From NCBI RefSeq assembly GCF_006874465.1, contig NZ_VIRL01000022.1, forward strand, positions 62,001-126,000: 64,000 nucleotides of DNA, read 5' to 3'. The first letter of the stretch is position 1. Each line of letters starts with the position of its first letter. This document shows positions 1 to 9,798 of this stretch, in pieces. A program made the translations under genes and the position numbers. Source of the DNA: Microbispora bryophytorum. Its GTDB lineage: Bacteria > Actinomycetota > Actinomycetes > Streptosporangiales > Streptosporangiaceae. A model generated the notes under the pieces. It saw nothing but the letters and a program-made list of their open reading frames with translations, made no database searches and was not told the origin of the DNA.

Positions 1-1
1 G

Positions 2-828
2 GCGCGGATCGTCTCGGGAACCATCCTCATCGACGGCGAGGACGTCACCGGGCTGCCGGCCAAGCGACTGCGGCGCCGGCTGGCCGACACGATGAGCATG
101 ATCTTCCAGGACTCGCTGACGGCGCTGAACCCGGTCATGCGCGTGGGCGACCAGATCGCCGAGGCGCCGCTGCGCAGGCTCGGCAAGTCGCGCGGCGAGG
201 CCAGGGCGATCGCCGTCGACCTCATGAGAGAGGTCGGGATAGCCGATCCCGAGCGCCGGTACGAGCTGTATCCGCACCAGCTGTCGGGCGGGATGCGCCA
301 GCGTGTCTGCATCGCGATCGCGCTGTCCACCAAGCCCCGGCTCATCCTCGCCGACGAGCCGACGACAGCCTTGGACGTGACGATCCAGGCCCAGGTCCTC
401 GGCGTCCTGCGGCAGCTCAAGCAGGAGGAGCACGTCGGCCTGCTGCTGGTCAGCCACGACCTGGCCGTGGTCAGCCAGACCTGCTCGCGGCTGTACGTCA
501 TGTACGCCGGCAAGGTCGTCGAGTCCGGCGACCTGGTCGACCTGGTGACCGAGCCCCGGCATCCGTACACCTTCTCCCTGCTCCGGTCGGTGCCCGACCC
601 GGACCGGCGCGTGGCCCGGCTGCTGACCATCCACGGCCGGCCGCCCGACCTCACCCAGCCTCTGACCGGCTGCTCCTTCGCCCCCCGATGCCCGTTCGCC
701 GAGGACGCCTGCCGAGCGGGGGAGCCGGAGCCGGTGCCTGCCGGAACGGGGAGACTGAGCGCCTGCCGGCGCGTGGACACGGCGGAGCGGTGGAATGCGA
801 TGGCCGAGGAAGAAGCGGGGAGCACGCG

Positions 829-832
<4 letters not shown>
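2..832 (+). CDS. Oligopeptide ABC transporter ATPase (DppD/OppD type), 5' partial
   Basis: The reading frame is open from base 2, so the start and Walker A lie upstream of the window. Visible in order are the Q-loop (MIFQDSLTALNP), the ABC signature LSGGMRQRV, Walker B LILADEPTTALD, the switch region (SHDLAVV) and the C-terminal oligopeptide/dipeptide extension with its cysteine cluster (CSFAPRCPFAEDAC). That C-terminal module is typical of DppD/OppD proteins and often binds an iron-sulfur cluster. It would energise peptide import together with permeases and a binding protein that should lie upstream. The next ATPase gene overlaps it by four bases (GTGA), so the two are translationally coupled. 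Confidence 0.9.
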
Positions 833-1868
<1,036 letters not shown>

Positions 1869-1872
<4 letters not shown>

Positions 1873-2819
1873 GCGGTCCGATCGTCATCGGCAGCGAGCG
1901 GAGCGAGGCCGGCCTGCCCGCCGCCATGGAGACACTCGCCCGCGGCGGCTCCGCCCTGGACGCGGTCGAGGCCGGTCTGCGCAGATGCGAGGACAACCTG
2001 GACGACCACTACGTCGGGACCGGCGGGCTGCCGAACGCCCAGGGTGTGGTGGAGCTCGACGCGTCGGTGATGGTCGGCTCGACGAGGGCGTTCGGCGCCG
2101 TCGGCGCGGTGAAGGGATTCCCCAACCCCGTCTCCATCGCCCGGGCCGTCCTGGAGCGGCTGCCCCAGCACAGCCTCCTCGTCGGCGAGGGCGCCGAGCT
2201 GTTCGCCGAGGAGAACGGATTCGCCCGCGCGGAGCTGCTGACCGAGGAGTCCACGAAGCTGTTCCTGTCGGCACTCCAGCCCTCGGACGAGTCCGTCGAA
2301 GGCGAGCGGACCGCGGCGCAGGCCGGCGACGAGCTGTACCGCCGGACCGCGCTCGACCTCGTCAACCGCTTCGCCCCGCACGACGGGCCCTGGGGGACCA
2401 TCAACATCATCGCCCTCGACGCCTCGGGCGAGCTCGTCGTGGGCGTGTCCACCAGCGGCTACCCCTGGAAGTACCCGGGGCGTATCGGGGACTCCGCCGT
2501 TCCGGGCGCGGGAAACTACGCCGACGCGCGGTACGGAGGCGCCGCCTGCACGGGCCGGGGAGAGCTGAGCATGCGGGTCCTCGGCGCCCGGGGCATCGTC
2601 GCGGACATCGCGCGCGGGCTCGACCCCTCGGCGGCGTGCCTGGCGATGCTCGCCGATGCGGCCACCCTGCCCGACGAGTTCCGTGCCGAGCTGCGCTGTC
2701 TCGCCCTCACGCCGGACGGCCGGCACGGCGCGGCGGCGGGACAGGCCGGCTCGTACTACGTGGTGATGACCGAGAGCTCGACCGGACCGGAGTCCCACCC
2801 GAGGAGCGTGCTGTCGTGA
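1869..2819 (+). CDS. Isoaspartyl peptidase / glycosylasparaginase-family Ntn hydrolase
   Basis: 316 residues. The Ntn-hydrolase nucleophile is visible as Thr177 in the context PWGTINIIALD, preceded by Gly as in isoaspartyl peptidases (IaaA type). After it comes the conserved stretch RIGDSAVPGAGNYAD and GGAACTGRGE, which forms the substrate pocket in this family. The precursor should self-cleave before Thr177 to give alpha and beta chains. The family hydrolyses beta-aspartyl dipeptides, asparagine or N-glycosyl-asparagine; beta-aspartyl (isoAsp) peptides fit best with neighbouring peptidases and the transporter. There is no signal peptide, so it acts on imported peptides. GTG start, 4-base overlaps on both sides. 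Confidence 0.88.
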
Positions 2820-3640
2820 AAATCTTCATCTCCTCCGACATGGAGGGGACCGCCGGCGTGGTGGACTGGGACCAGTGCGTCATCGGCGGGTCGCAGTACC
2901 CGTACTACACCGAGCTGCTGACGGGCGAGATCAACGCCGCCATCGAGGGCGCGATGCGGGCGGGCGCCACGGAGTTCCTGGTGAACGACGCGCACTCGAA
3001 GATGGCGAACCTGAAACCGGACGCACTCGCCGGACGTGCCGGCTATCTGTCCGGCCGGTACAAGCCGATGTACATGATGCAGGGGCTCGACCCGAGCTTC
3101 GACGCGATCTTCCTGGTCTCGTATCACGGATCGATGGGCAGCAGGGGCTCGGTCCTGTCGCACACCTACTTCCCGTCGGCGTTCGCCGAGGTGAAGATCA
3201 ACGGTGCCGTCGCCGGTGAGGCGGGCATCAACGCGCTCGTGGCGGCGGCGTACCAGGTGCCGATCGTGCTGGTCACCGGCGACGCGACGACCGCCGAGGA
3301 GACCGAGCGGTTCTGCCCGGGAATCAAGTCCGCGGTCGTGAAGCGGTCGGTGTCCCGGTTCTCCGCCGAGGCGTTGCACCCGGAGGCCGCGAGGGACCTG
3401 ATCCGGGAGCGGGCGCGCGAGGCCGTCGAGCACCTGCCGGGCGCGGCGCCGCCGTCCATCGGCCTCCCGGTCACGCTCGGCATGTCCTTCCGCAGCAGCG
3501 ACTACTGCGAGCTGGCCGCCAGGATCGCCGGAGTCGAGCGGACCGGGGACCTGTCGGCGGTCATCGTCGGAGACGACCCGCTGTGGATCTATCAGACGTT
3601 CATCACTGTCGTGCTGCTGTGCCGGGGGCTGGTCGAATGA
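2816..3640 (+). CDS. M55 family D-aminopeptidase (DppA-like)
   Basis: 274 residues beginning MKIFISSDMEG, the hallmark of M55 zinc peptidases. Metal ligands expected from Bacillus subtilis DppA are present at matching numbers: Asp8, Glu10, His60 (NDAHS) and His104 (SYHGS), with a conserved Glu near 135; His116 lies in the position of the catalytic region. DppA forms a decamer that removes N-terminal D-amino acids (D-Ala) from short peptides. In B. subtilis dppA also sits in a dipeptide-transporter operon, as here. GTG start at 2816 overlaps the preceding stop as GTGA. This implies the imported substrate carries D-residues. Confidence 0.92.
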   Translation: MKIFISSDMEGTAGVVDWDQCVIGGSQYPYYTELLTGEINAAIEGAMRAGATEFLVNDAHSKMANLKPDALAGRAGYLSGRYKPMYMMQGLDPSFDAIFLVSYHGSMGSRGSVLSHTYFPSAFAEVKINGAVAGEAGINALVAAAYQVPIVLVTGDATTAEETERFCPGIKSAVVKRSVSRFSAEALHPEAARDLIRERAREAVEHLPGAAPPSIGLPVTLGMSFRSSDYCELAARIAGVERTGDLSAVIVGDDPLWIYQTFITVVLLCRGLVE

Positions 3641-4893
3641 GGATAGTCAACGTGCTCACGCAGCCGGTTCGCACCGGCTTCTTCGCCGACGACCAGGCGG
3701 CGATCAGGGCCGGTGCCGAGCACGACGGCTTCGCCTACGCGGGCGCCCCGATCACGCCCGGGTTCTCCGCCATCCGGCAGGCGGGCGAGGCGCTGTCGGT
3801 CATGCTGCTCCTCGAAGACGGCTCCGTGGCCCACGGCGACTGCGCGGCGGTGCAGTACAGCGGTGCCGGCGGCCGCGACCCGCTCTTCAGCGCCGCGGCG
3901 GCGCGCCGGGACGTCGAGGAGCACCTCGTCCCGATGCTGGCCGGCGCGGAGCTCGGCTCGTTCCGCGAGCTGGCCGGGCGGGTGGACGCATGCCGTACGA
4001 CCTCCGGTCCGTTGCACACGGCCATCCGGTACGGCGTGACCCAGGCGGTGCTCGACGCCGTCGCGCAGAGCCGGCGGCTCACCATGGCCGAGGTCGTGCG
4101 TGACGAATACGCGACCGGCGTCGATCTGGAACCGGTGCCGATGTTCGCGCAGACCGGCGACGACCGGTACGCCAACGCCGAGAAGATGATCCTCAAACAG
4201 GTGGACGTCCTTCCGCACGCTCTGATCAACAACGTCGACACCAAGCTGGGCCGGGGTGGCGAACTCCTCGAGGACTACCTGCGGTGGCTGGTGAAGAGGA
4301 TCGGGGAGCTGCGCCCGGACAGCGCGTACACGCCCCGGTTGCACGTCGACACCTACGGCACCGTGGGCCTTGCCTTCGACGGCGACGTCGGCGCGGTCGC
4401 CGCCTATCTCGCCCGTCTCGGGGAGATCGCGGCCCCGTACGAGCTGGTGGTCGAGCATCCCGTCGACGCCGGGAGCCGGGAGGCCCAGATCGAGACGTAC
4501 GTCCGGCTGCGGTCCGCCCTGCGGCGGCTGGACGCACGGGTGAAGATCGCCGTCGACGAGTGGTGCAACACCCTTGAGGACATCGAGATGTTCGTCGACC
4601 GGGGCGCGGCCGACGTGATCCACGTCAAGACACCGGACCTCGGCGGCATCGACAACACGATCGAGGCGCTGCTGCTGGTGCGCGACCGCGGACTTGTCGC
4701 GTACTGCGGCGGCACGTGCAACGAGACGGACCGCTCGGCGCAGGTCACCGCCAACGTCGCCATGGCGTGCGGTGCGGGACAGGTGCTGGCCAAGCCCGGA
4801 ATGGGAGTGGACGAGGGACTGATGATCGTGGGAAACGAGATGGCACGGGTGGCGGCGATCGCCGCGGCACGCCGAGAGCCGGTCCTGCCGTGA
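3637..4893 (+). CDS. 3-methylaspartate ammonia-lyase (EC 4.3.1.2)
   Basis: 418-residue enolase-superfamily enzyme. It follows the Clostridium tetanomorphum enzyme closely in length and numbering: Gln73 (AAVQYSG), His194 (LPHALINN), Lys331 (VKTPDLGG), Thr360-Cys361 (CGGTCNET) all fall at the classical positions, as do the metal-binding Asp and Glu segments. It converts L-threo-3-methylaspartate to mesaconate and ammonia. One oddity is His329 where the clostridial enzyme has Gln329, a residue next to the substrate carboxylate. The ATG start overlaps the upstream stop (ATGA) and the end overlaps the CoA-transferase gene (GTGA), which ties mesaconate formation to its activation. No glutamate mutase is in the window. 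Confidence 0.95.
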   Translation: MRIVNVLTQPVRTGFFADDQAAIRAGAEHDGFAYAGAPITPGFSAIRQAGEALSVMLLLEDGSVAHGDCAAVQYSGAGGRDPLFSAAAARRDVEEHLVPMLAGAELGSFRELAGRVDACRTTSGPLHTAIRYGVTQAVLDAVAQSRRLTMAEVVRDEYATGVDLEPVPMFAQTGDDRYANAEKMILKQVDVLPHALINNVDTKLGRGGELLEDYLRWLVKRIGELRPDSAYTPRLHVDTYGTVGLAFDGDVGAVAAYLARLGEIAAPYELVVEHPVDAGSREAQIETYVRLRSALRRLDARVKIAVDEWCNTLEDIEMFVDRGAADVIHVKTPDLGGIDNTIEALLLVRDRGLVAYCGGTCNETDRSAQVTANVAMACGAGQVLAKPGMGVDEGLMIVGNEMARVAAIAAARREPVLP

Positions 4894-6083
4894 GGCCGCT
4901 GGAGGATGTCAGGATCATCGCGATCGAGCAGTACGGCGCGGGGCCGTTCGGGAGCGTGCATCTGGCGGACCTGGGAGCCGAGGTCATCAAGATCGAGGAC
5001 CCGTCGACCGGCGGTGACATCGGGAGGTACGTCGTTCCCGAGCAGCACGGCGAGGACAGCCTGTTCTTCGAGACGTTCAACCGCAACAAGCGCAGCCTCA
5101 GCCTCGACATCTCCACGCCCGAGGGCCGCGCCGTGTTCGAGGACCTGGTCAAGGTCAGCGACGTGGTGCACTCGAACCTGCGGGGGGACGTCCCGGCCAA
5201 GCTGGGGATCCGCTACGACGACCTCAAGCATCTCAACCCGGCGATCGTGTGCAGTTCGCTCAGCGGGTTCGGCATGACCGGGCCGCGCAGCGCCGAACCC
5301 GGTTACGACTACGTGCTGCAGGGCATGGCCGGCTGGATGGACCTCACCGGCGAGCCCGGCGGACCGCCCACCAAGTCCGGGCTGTCGCTCGTGGACTACT
5401 CGGGCGGGCTGGTGGCGGCGGCGTCCATCCTGGCCGCGCTGCACGCCGCGCGGCGCGACGGCGTCGGCGCCGACTGCGACGTCAGCCTGTTCGACACGGC
5501 GATCTCCATGCTGACCTACCCGGCCGCCTGGCAGCTCAACGGCGACTTCGAGCCCAGGCGCACCCACCACTCCGCTCATCCGTCGCTCGTCCCCTTCCAG
5601 GCCTTCCCGACGGGAGACGGCTGGCTGGTGGTCGCCTGCCCGAAGGAGAAGTTCTTCCGCCGGCTCGCCGGGGCCCTCGGGCATCCGGAGTGGCCGGACG
5701 ACCCCCGATACCGGGACTTCGCCGCGCGGCGGGAGAACGCCGAGGCCCTGCTGGCCGAGCTCGAGGCGGTGTTCGCCACCGGCACGAGCGAGCACTGGCT
5801 GGGCCTGCTGCGGTCGGCCGGGGTGCCGTGCGGGCCGGTGAACACCGTGGCGCAGGCCCTGCGGGATCCGCACACCGTCGCCCGGGGCATGGTCGTCGAG
5901 ACCGAGCATCCCTACTTCGGCACCGTGCGGCAGGTCGCGAGCCCGCTGCGGGTGGGTGCGGAGCAACGCGCCCACGCGCGTGCTCCCCGGCGCGACGAGG
6001 ACGCCGGCTACGTCCTGGGCGAGGTGCTCGGGTACGACGCGGAACGCATCGAGCGGCTGCGCGCCGCCGATCGCCGGGACTGA
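4890..6083 (+). CDS. Class III (CaiB/BaiF) CoA transferase, probable mesaconate CoA transferase
   Basis: 397 residues of the family III CoA transferase fold, N-terminal Rossmann-like part with GAEVIKIEDP and NRNKRSLSLDI, and the likely catalytic aspartate Asp140 in GYDYVLQGMAG. These enzymes form an aspartyl-CoA mixed anhydride and move CoA between carboxylic acids. Directly overlapping the methylaspartate ammonia-lyase gene by four bases, and with a MaoC hydratase and CitE-like lyase later in the island, the most likely acceptor is mesaconate (as in succinyl-CoA:mesaconate CoA transferase of the haloarchaeal methylaspartate cycle). That substrate is inferred from context; the family also uses formate, carnitine and other acids. 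Confidence 0.87.
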   Translation: MRPLEDVRIIAIEQYGAGPFGSVHLADLGAEVIKIEDPSTGGDIGRYVVPEQHGEDSLFFETFNRNKRSLSLDISTPEGRAVFEDLVKVSDVVHSNLRGDVPAKLGIRYDDLKHLNPAIVCSSLSGFGMTGPRSAEPGYDYVLQGMAGWMDLTGEPGGPPTKSGLSLVDYSGGLVAAASILAALHAARRDGVGADCDVSLFDTAISMLTYPAAWQLNGDFEPRRTHHSAHPSLVPFQAFPTGDGWLVVACPKEKFFRRLAGALGHPEWPDDPRYRDFAARRENAEALLAELEAVFATGTSEHWLGLLRSAGVPCGPVNTVAQALRDPHTVARGMVVETEHPYFGTVRQVASPLRVGAEQRAHARAPRRDEDAGYVLGEVLGYDAERIERLRAADRRD

Positions 6084-6167
6084 GGCCTCCCAGATGGCCA
6101 CGCCGCCGCGAGGTCCGTGACCCGCCCCCGAAAACGCCTTCGGGCGCACGGACCCCCCACACGATCC

Positions 6168-6205
6168 CCGGTGAGCCGGCCGGACCGCTCAGGCCGGCTC
6201 ACCGG
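6168..6205. terminator. Bidirectional terminator hairpin between convergent genes
   Basis: A perfect 14-base inverted repeat (6168-6181 and 6192-6205, arms CCGGTGAGCCGGCC) around a 10-base loop lies between the CoA-transferase gene (plus) and the Lrp regulator gene (minus), overlapping the regulator's stop codon at 6189-6191. No T-tract follows, as is common in high-GC actinomycetes. A second small UUCG-loop hairpin sits at 6135-6146. Confidence 0.7.
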
Positions 6206-6776
6206 ACGGGGCCGACAGCAGATCGGCCACCAGGTTCTTCGGCTCTATCTCCACCAGGCTCAGCGCGGTCTCCGTGCGCTGCACGCCCTCGATCTGCCAG
6301 ATGCAGTCCATGAGCAGCTGCCGCAGATGCTGGTGATCACGCACCCGGAGCCGGGCGAGCATGTCCATGGCACCGGTGACGATGTCGAGCCCTTCCAGCT
6401 CGGGTATCAGGGCGAGCTGCTCGACGAGGTCCTGCTGCTGGTAGCCCTGGACGGCCGTGATGATCAGGTACACCGTCATCGGATAGCCCACGGCGCTCCA
6501 GTTCACGCGCACGCCGTACCCCTGGATCACGCCAAGACGTTCCAGACGCGCGATGCGTTCTCCGACCGCGGGGGCGGACATTCCGAGCTCGCGGGCGAGC
6601 GCCCGCTGCGAGCGCCTGGAGTCCTGGCTGAGCAGGACGAGTATCTGCCGGTCCACGTCGTCGAGCGGAACCGGAGGCACAGGGACGGGCACGTCGGCGA
6701 GAGCACGCAGGGGAGTGGCCGAGGTATGTGAAGCAGCCGGGGCGTGCGAAGCAGGGGAGCGGCGGCGAGGGGGCAT
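6189..6776 (-). CDS. Lrp/AsnC family transcriptional regulator
   Basis: 195 residues. After a 40-residue proline-rich N-terminal tail comes the AsnC helix-turn-helix (DDVDRQILVLLSQDSRRSQRA and LGMSAPAVGERIARLERLG) and then the RAM ligand-binding domain (YLIITAVQG, LDIVTGAMDMLARLRV). Lrp proteins sense amino acids, fitting control of the flanking peptide and methylaspartate genes. It sits between the two plus-strand halves of the island and is transcribed away from the second half. ATG 6776 is chosen; longer in-frame extensions have no RBS. The palindrome at 6921-6935 upstream is a candidate operator. Confidence 0.88.
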   Translation of the reverse strand: MPPRRRSPASHAPAASHTSATPLRALADVPVPVPPVPLDDVDRQILVLLSQDSRRSQRALARELGMSAPAVGERIARLERLGVIQGYGVRVNWSAVGYPMTVYLIITAVQGYQQQDLVEQLALIPELEGLDIVTGAMDMLARLRVRDHQHLRQLLMDCIWQIEGVQRTETALSLVEIEPKNLVADLLSAPSGEPA

Positions 6777-6920
6777 GGCGGGAAGGCTACCCCGCCGGGG
6801 ACACGGAAAGAGCACGGAAAGAGCACCGCCGCCGGAGTCACCCGTACGACAGGTGCCACATCCCGGGGCGAACACCCGAGGCGACAGGCGATCCGAATGC
6901 GTTTGCAGTGGACGGCTGGT

Positions 6921-6935
6921 ATTTGCGGGGCAAAT
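6921..6935. promoter_or_regulatory. Candidate Lrp/AsnC operator palindrome
   Basis: ATTTGC-GGG-GCAAAT, a perfect 6-base inverted repeat, lies in the 250-base space between the divergently read Lrp gene and the creatininase-like gene. A half-site TTTGCA occurs at 6902-6907, about 19 bases away. A possible -10 (TAGTAT, 6939-6944) for the rightward genes lies just beside it. AT-rich palindromes are typical of Lrp-family sites; binding is inferred. Confidence 0.5.
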
Positions 6936-7026
6936 GGTTAGTATGAGACGCAACTTCCCTTACAGTTGACCACTCCTAAGGTCGACATTGGTTTCACTTC
7001 GCACATCGAACGGAGTGTGAGGACCG

Positions 7027-7740
7027 GTGCGGGTCTTCGACAGCAACTGGATGCAGATCGCCGACTACCTCCAACGCGACGATCGCATCGTGCTCCCGGT
7101 CGGGTCGACCGAGCAGCACGGGTATCTCTCGCTCGGGACGGACGCCTTACTGGCCGAGCGTGTGTCGGTGGAAGCGGCGGAGCCGCTCGGCGTGCCGGTC
7201 CTGCCGGTCCTGCCGTTCGGCATGGCGCCGTACTTCGTGGAGTACCCGGGCAGCATGAGCCTGCGCATGAGCACCTACATCGAGGTGATCCGCGACCTGC
7301 TGGACTGCCTGGCCTCCCAGGGGTTCCGGCGGATCGCGGTGGTCAACGGCCACGGCGGCAACGCTCCCGTCGCCGGCCTCATCCGCGAATGGGTGTGCCT
7401 GCCGCGCGCCGAACGGGTGGAGGTGCTGTTCCACAGCTGGTACAACGCGCCGAAGACGGCGGAGGCCGCGTCCCGGTTCGACGACGACCAGTTCCACGGC
7501 TCCTGGCTGGAGAACTTCGCCTGGACCAGGGTCGACGGCGCCGAGATCCCCGGCGGCAGCGCGCCGGTCCTGCCGAGGTCGCTGGCGGACAACGTGACCG
7601 CGCGCGAGATGAGGGAGCTGTCCCCGGACGGCAGCCTGGGCGGGGCCTACCAGCGCAGCGACGAGGACATGCAGGTCGTGTGGGACGCCGGCGTGGCCGA
7701 GGTCCGCGAGCTGCTCGAGAAGGGATGGCTCGACCAGTGA
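7027..7740 (+). CDS. Creatininase family amidohydrolase
   Basis: 237 residues with family signatures: LPVGSTEQHGYLSLGTDALLA (first metal site) and VVNGHGGN (second), the two blocks carrying the metal-binding Glu, His and Asp residues of creatinine amidohydrolase. Family members open cyclic amides (creatininase), act on formamidopyrimidines, or work as peptidases (mycofactocin MftE). In a peptide-degrading island a cyclic-amide or peptide bond hydrolase is likely; the true substrate cannot be told from sequence. GTG start with GAGG about 5 bases upstream. It is first of a plus-strand operon and overlaps the SDR gene by four bases. Confidence 0.88.
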   Translation: MRVFDSNWMQIADYLQRDDRIVLPVGSTEQHGYLSLGTDALLAERVSVEAAEPLGVPVLPVLPFGMAPYFVEYPGSMSLRMSTYIEVIRDLLDCLASQGFRRIAVVNGHGGNAPVAGLIREWVCLPRAERVEVLFHSWYNAPKTAEAASRFDDDQFHGSWLENFAWTRVDGAEIPGGSAPVLPRSLADNVTAREMRELSPDGSLGGAYQRSDEDMQVVWDAGVAEVRELLEKGWLDQ

Positions 7741-8435
7741 CAGCAGCCAGGGGCAGGGTCGCCGTCGTCACCGGCACGGCACACGGGATCGGGGCGGCCA
7801 TCGCCGCCGCGCTCGAGGCGGACGGGGCCCGGGTGCACGGCGTCGACAAGGACACGGTGGACGTCACAGACTCGTCCGCGGTCGACGCCTTCTTCGCCGA
7901 GATCGGCGACGTCGACATCCTGGTCAACAACGCCGGCGGGGTGGTCGGCCAGGTCCACCACCCTCTGGAGGAGATCAGCGACGAGGACTGGTCCGCCGTG
8001 GTCGCGGCCAACCTGACCAGCACCTTCCTGTGCACCAGGGCGGCGGTGCCGGGCATGAAGCGGCGCGGCTTCGGCCGCATCGTGAACATCTCGTCGGGTG
8101 CGGGCCGCAGCGTCAGCCTGACCGGCATCCAGGCGTACGCCAGCGCGAAGGCCGGGCAGATCGGCTTCACCCGTCAGATGGCGCACGAGCTGGGGCGGTT
8201 CGGCATCACGGTCAACTGCATCGCGCCGGGGTTCGTCCTGTCCAATCCCACGACGATCGAGCAGTGGGAGAGCTACGGCGAGCAGGGCCAGGCCGCGCTC
8301 GTCGAAGGCATCGCCGTACGCCGGCTCGGCCGGTCCGAAGACATCGCGCACGGCGTCCGGTTCTTCGTCTCCGAATCCTCATCCTGGATCACCGGTCAGA
8401 CCCTCTCGATTGATGGTGGACATGCTCTCTTTTGA
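7737..8435 (+). CDS. Short-chain dehydrogenase/reductase (SDR)
   Basis: 232-residue classical SDR: NAD(P)-binding TGTAHGIG near the N-terminus, NNAG, catalytic Ser in NISSGAG, and YASAK active site, then PGFVLS and the C-terminal FFVSESSSWITGQTLSIDGG typical of FabG-like enzymes. An acidic residue (VDKD) after beta-2 suggests NAD preference. GTG 7737 is taken because it forms a GTGA overlap; an alternative ATG lies at 7725. The substrate is unknown; it might oxidise a hydroxylated side chain or hydroxyacid released by the neighbouring hydrolases. Confidence 0.9.
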   Translation: MTAARGRVAVVTGTAHGIGAAIAAALEADGARVHGVDKDTVDVTDSSAVDAFFAEIGDVDILVNNAGGVVGQVHHPLEEISDEDWSAVVAANLTSTFLCTRAAVPGMKRRGFGRIVNISSGAGRSVSLTGIQAYASAKAGQIGFTRQMAHELGRFGITVNCIAPGFVLSNPTTIEQWESYGEQGQAALVEGIAVRRLGRSEDIAHGVRFFVSESSSWITGQTLSIDGGHALF

Positions 8436-9798
8436 TTCGACCGACGCCGCCTACCTCGACGAGCTCGCCGGCTACGTCGCGGTGCCCAGCGTGAGCCGGG
8501 ACGCCACCCCGGAGACCATGCGGACCGCGGCCCGATGGCTCGCGGCCCAGTTGTCCTTCGCCGGCGGCCGGGTCGTCGACACGGCGGGTCACCCCGTCGT
8601 CCGGGGCGAGTGGCTCGGGGCGCCCGGCGCTCCCACCATCCTGGTCTACGGCCACTACGACGTGCAGCCGACCGGCGATCTCGCCGAGTGGCGTACCCCG
8701 CCGTTCGAGCTGAGCGTCGACGGCGACGTGATGCGCGGGCGCGGGGTCACCGACGACAAGGGCCCGGTCTTCATCGTGCTCAAGGTGGCGCAGGCGTTCA
8801 TCGAGCAGGAAGGCGCGCTGCCGCTGAACGTCAAGTTCCTCTTCGAGGGGGAGGAGGAGATCGGCAGCCCCCACCTTCCCGCCTACCTGCGCGAGCATGC
8901 GGACGAACTCGCGGCCGACCTGGTCATCTCGGCCGACGGGGCGATGTGGCGGCCGAGCGAGCCCTCGCTGTCCATCGCGTCCAAGGGCCTGGTGACGCTC
9001 GACGTCGAGGTCAGCGGCGCCGCCACCGACCTGCACTCCGGGCGTTACGGCGGCACCGTCGCCAACCCCGTGCACGCCCTGAGCGAGATCCTGGCCGGCC
9101 TGCACGCGCCCGACGGCCGGGTCGCGGTCGACGGCTTCTACGACGGGATCCCCGAGCTGAGCGACGAGCGTCGCGCCGCCATCGCGGCGGTGCCGTTCGA
9201 CGAGGACCGCTACCGGGACGACCTGGGTCTCGACGGCCTCTTCGGCGAGGCCGGCTACAGCACGCTGGAGCGGCTGTGGGAGCGTCCCACCCTCGAGATC
9301 AACGGCGTACTGGCCGGAGGCAAGTACACGGTGATCCCGCACGTCGCGACCGCCCACATCTCCTGCCGTCTCGTGCCGGGCCAGCGCCCGGAACGGGTGC
9401 TCCAGGCGATCACCGACCATGTGCTCGCCCAGAAGATCCCCGGCGTCCGCGTCGCCGTCCGCCCCGACGAGGGCGGGGTGCCCGCGTACACGATCCCGGC
9501 CGGCCACCCGGCGATCCGCGCCGCCACCGAGGCGCTCGCGCACGTCTACCCGGACCAGGACGTCCTGCTGGCCGTCATCGCGGGGACGCTGCCCGCGACG
9601 GCCCTGTTCGAGGAGGTCCTCGGCGCGAAGACCCTGTTCTTCTCCTTCTCGACCGCCGACGAGAACCTGCACGCGCCGAACGAGTTCATGCGGATCTCCC
9701 GGCTGCGCGAGGGGATGCGCGCCTGGGAGCGGCTGTGGCGGCTGCTCGCCGACGGGCCGCACCGGCTGGCGCCGGTCCGCGGGGACGGCACGCGGTGA
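8413..9798 (+). CDS. M20 family metallo-dipeptidase
   Basis: About 461 residues. Metal ligand motifs of M20 peptidases are clear: YGHYDVQP (His, Asp), GVTDDKGP (bridging Asp), EGEEEIGS (catalytic Glu and ligand), SADG, and a late His in NLHAPNEF. The dimerisation domain carries DLHSGRYGG. Length and motifs match cytosolic nonspecific/beta-Ala-type dipeptidases. Start is unclear: TTG 8410, ATG 8413, GTG 8416 and ATG 8422 are all in frame; ATG 8413 is used. It overlaps the SDR gene by 23 bases and the following M19 gene by four. Confidence 0.92.
   Translation: MVDMLSFDSTDAAYLDELAGYVAVPSVSRDATPETMRTAARWLAAQLSFAGGRVVDTAGHPVVRGEWLGAPGAPTILVYGHYDVQPTGDLAEWRTPPFELSVDGDVMRGRGVTDDKGPVFIVLKVAQAFIEQEGALPLNVKFLFEGEEEIGSPHLPAYLREHADELAADLVISADGAMWRPSEPSLSIASKGLVTLDVEVSGAATDLHSGRYGGTVANPVHALSEILAGLHAPDGRVAVDGFYDGIPELSDERRAAIAAVPFDEDRYRDDLGLDGLFGEAGYSTLERLWERPTLEINGVLAGGKYTVIPHVATAHISCRLVPGQRPERVLQAITDHVLAQKIPGVRVAVRPDEGGVPAYTIPAGHPAIRAATEALAHVYPDQDVLLAVIAGTLPATALFEEVLGAKTLFFSFSTADENLHAPNEFMRISRLREGMRAWERLWRLLADGPHRLAPVRGDGTR

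Noticed and set aside
4404..6149. 581-residue minus-strand ORF
   Set aside because: Lies opposite the ammonia-lyase and CoA-transferase genes; high-GC shadow frame.
8535..9794. Long N-terminal extension of the M19 dipeptidase frame
   Set aside because: Overlaps the whole M20 gene in another frame; the M19 domain begins at GTG 9795 with a GTGA overlap.
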